Below, piece by piece: positions 63,193-64,000 of a stretch of 64,000 nt of DNA. Under the pieces are notes generated by a model that was given only the letters and a program-made list of their open reading frames with translations, ran no database searches and was not told where the DNA came from. The stretch covers positions 25,533,221-25,597,220 of the forward strand of contig NC_135014.1 of the NCBI RefSeq assembly GCF_051020955.1. Reading direction: 5' to 3'. A program made the translations under genes and the position numbers. Each line of letters starts with the position of its first letter. The first letter of the stretch is position 1. The DNA comes from Megalopta genalis (Eukaryota; Arthropoda; Insecta; Hymenoptera; Halictidae).

Positions 63193-64000
63193 ATAACGAT
63201 AAGACACATTTATTCTGATTTTTAACAAGTGTTATTGTAACATTTGCCGCGAGTAACGTTATAAATTGAATAAATAACTCAGAAATGCATCTTAACGATA
63301 TGAATAATCGTAGATTAAAAAATTAATAACCCGTCATTTTGACGGGTTCCGTAAATCTAGTGTTAAAGCGTTTGTTGTCGCGTTCTTGTAATTCTCTTCG
63401 AATTAAATATTCTATTAATTTTCTTAAAAATCTCCGATCCTACAGCGATGCAATAGTATTTTGTAATCTTTTTAATGTTTATAGTGTTTCGTATTTGATC
63501 TATTCACTTCTAAAATCATCACATAAAATCAAAGAATTGTTCGTAAAAGTAACGATAAGACACATTTCTTCTGATTTTTAACAAGTGTTATTGTAACATT
63601 TGCCGCGAGTAACGTTATAAATTAAATAAATAACTCAGAAATGCATCTTAACGATATGAATAATCGTAGATTAAAAAATTAATAACTCGTCATTTTGACG
63701 GGTTCCGTAAATCTAGTGTTAAAGCGTTTGTTGCCGTTTTCTTGTAATTCTCTTCGAATTAAATATTCTATTAATTTTCTTAAAAATCTCCGATCCTACA
63801 GCGATGCAATAGTATTTTGTAATCTTTTTAATGTTTATAGTGTTTCGTATTTGATCTATTCACTTCTAAAATCATCACATAAAATCAAAGAATTGTTCGT
63901 AAAAGTAACGATAAGTCACATTTATTCTGATTTTTCACAAGCGTTATTGTAACATTTGCCGCGAGTAACGTTATGAATTGAATAAATAACTCAGAAATGC
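63193..64000. repeat. 355-bp tandem repeat running off the window
   Basis: TAACGATAAGACACATTT recurs at about 63196, 63551 and 63906 (the last with one change), giving two complete near-identical units and the start of a third. Each unit contains the hairpin AACCCGTCATTTTGACGGG, followed by TT, and ends a segment with TCTAGTGTTAA. The frames at 63339-63581 and 63695-63952 are the same repeat translated twice. Confidence 0.93.

Noticed and set aside
63339..63952. Two similar frames of 80 and 85 residues
   Set aside because: Their similarity results from the 355-bp tandem repeat, not from paralogous genes.
5788..64000. CRISPR-like interpretation of the regular repeats
   Set aside because: The arrays are head-to-tail monomers without unique spacers, and there are no cas genes; the genome is eukaryotic.

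Overview
The window reads as nuclear DNA of an insect, most probably a hymenopteran (bee, ant or wasp). AT-rich simple-sequence tracts alternate with unusually CpG-rich non-coding islands, and there are many private minisatellites, TTAA- and TA-flanked MITEs, and one gene with consensus GT-AG introns. No bacterial, organellar or viral gene is visible. The order and species are inference; I saw nothing species-specific.

One protein-coding gene is supported. It is a UDP-glycosyltransferase (UGT) on the minus strand spanning about 47 kb. Three coding exons join in frame: 62127-61014, 45812-45593 and 15068-14768. They give 544 residues with a signal peptide, an acceptor-side N-terminal domain, the UDP-sugar signature, a C-terminal membrane helix and a dilysine KKxx ER-retrieval tail. 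Intron 1 is 15,201 nt and intron 2 is 30,524 nt. Both have clean donors (GTGAGT, GTACGT) and pyrimidine-rich CAG acceptors, and the reading phases (1 and 2) match. The protein would work in the ER lumen, transferring sugar from a UDP-sugar to small lipophilic acceptors.

Layout on the + strand: 1-14.1 kb is 3' intergenic sequence with many tandem arrays, including a 1.5 kb array of a 20-bp monomer, an array of nuclear-receptor-like half-sites and a long inverted repeat. 14.1-15.1 kb holds the last coding exon and putative 3' end. 15.1-45.6 kb is intron 2 and 45.8-61.0 kb is intron 1; both are filled with minisatellites, MITEs and CpG-rich islands. 61.0-62.1 kb is the first coding exon. 62.1-64 kb is the 5' flank, with a possible promoter, a short tandem repeat and the start of a 355-bp tandem repeat that runs off the window.

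The other long open frames are shadows of the UGT exons or of tandem repeats. I found no tRNA, rRNA, CRISPR array, transposase or reverse transcriptase. The most unusual aspects are the density and variety of private tandem arrays (about 28), the array pair bracketing the 220-nt middle exon, the nuclear-receptor-site minisatellite, and several non-autonomous transposon families represented by multiple copies in one window.
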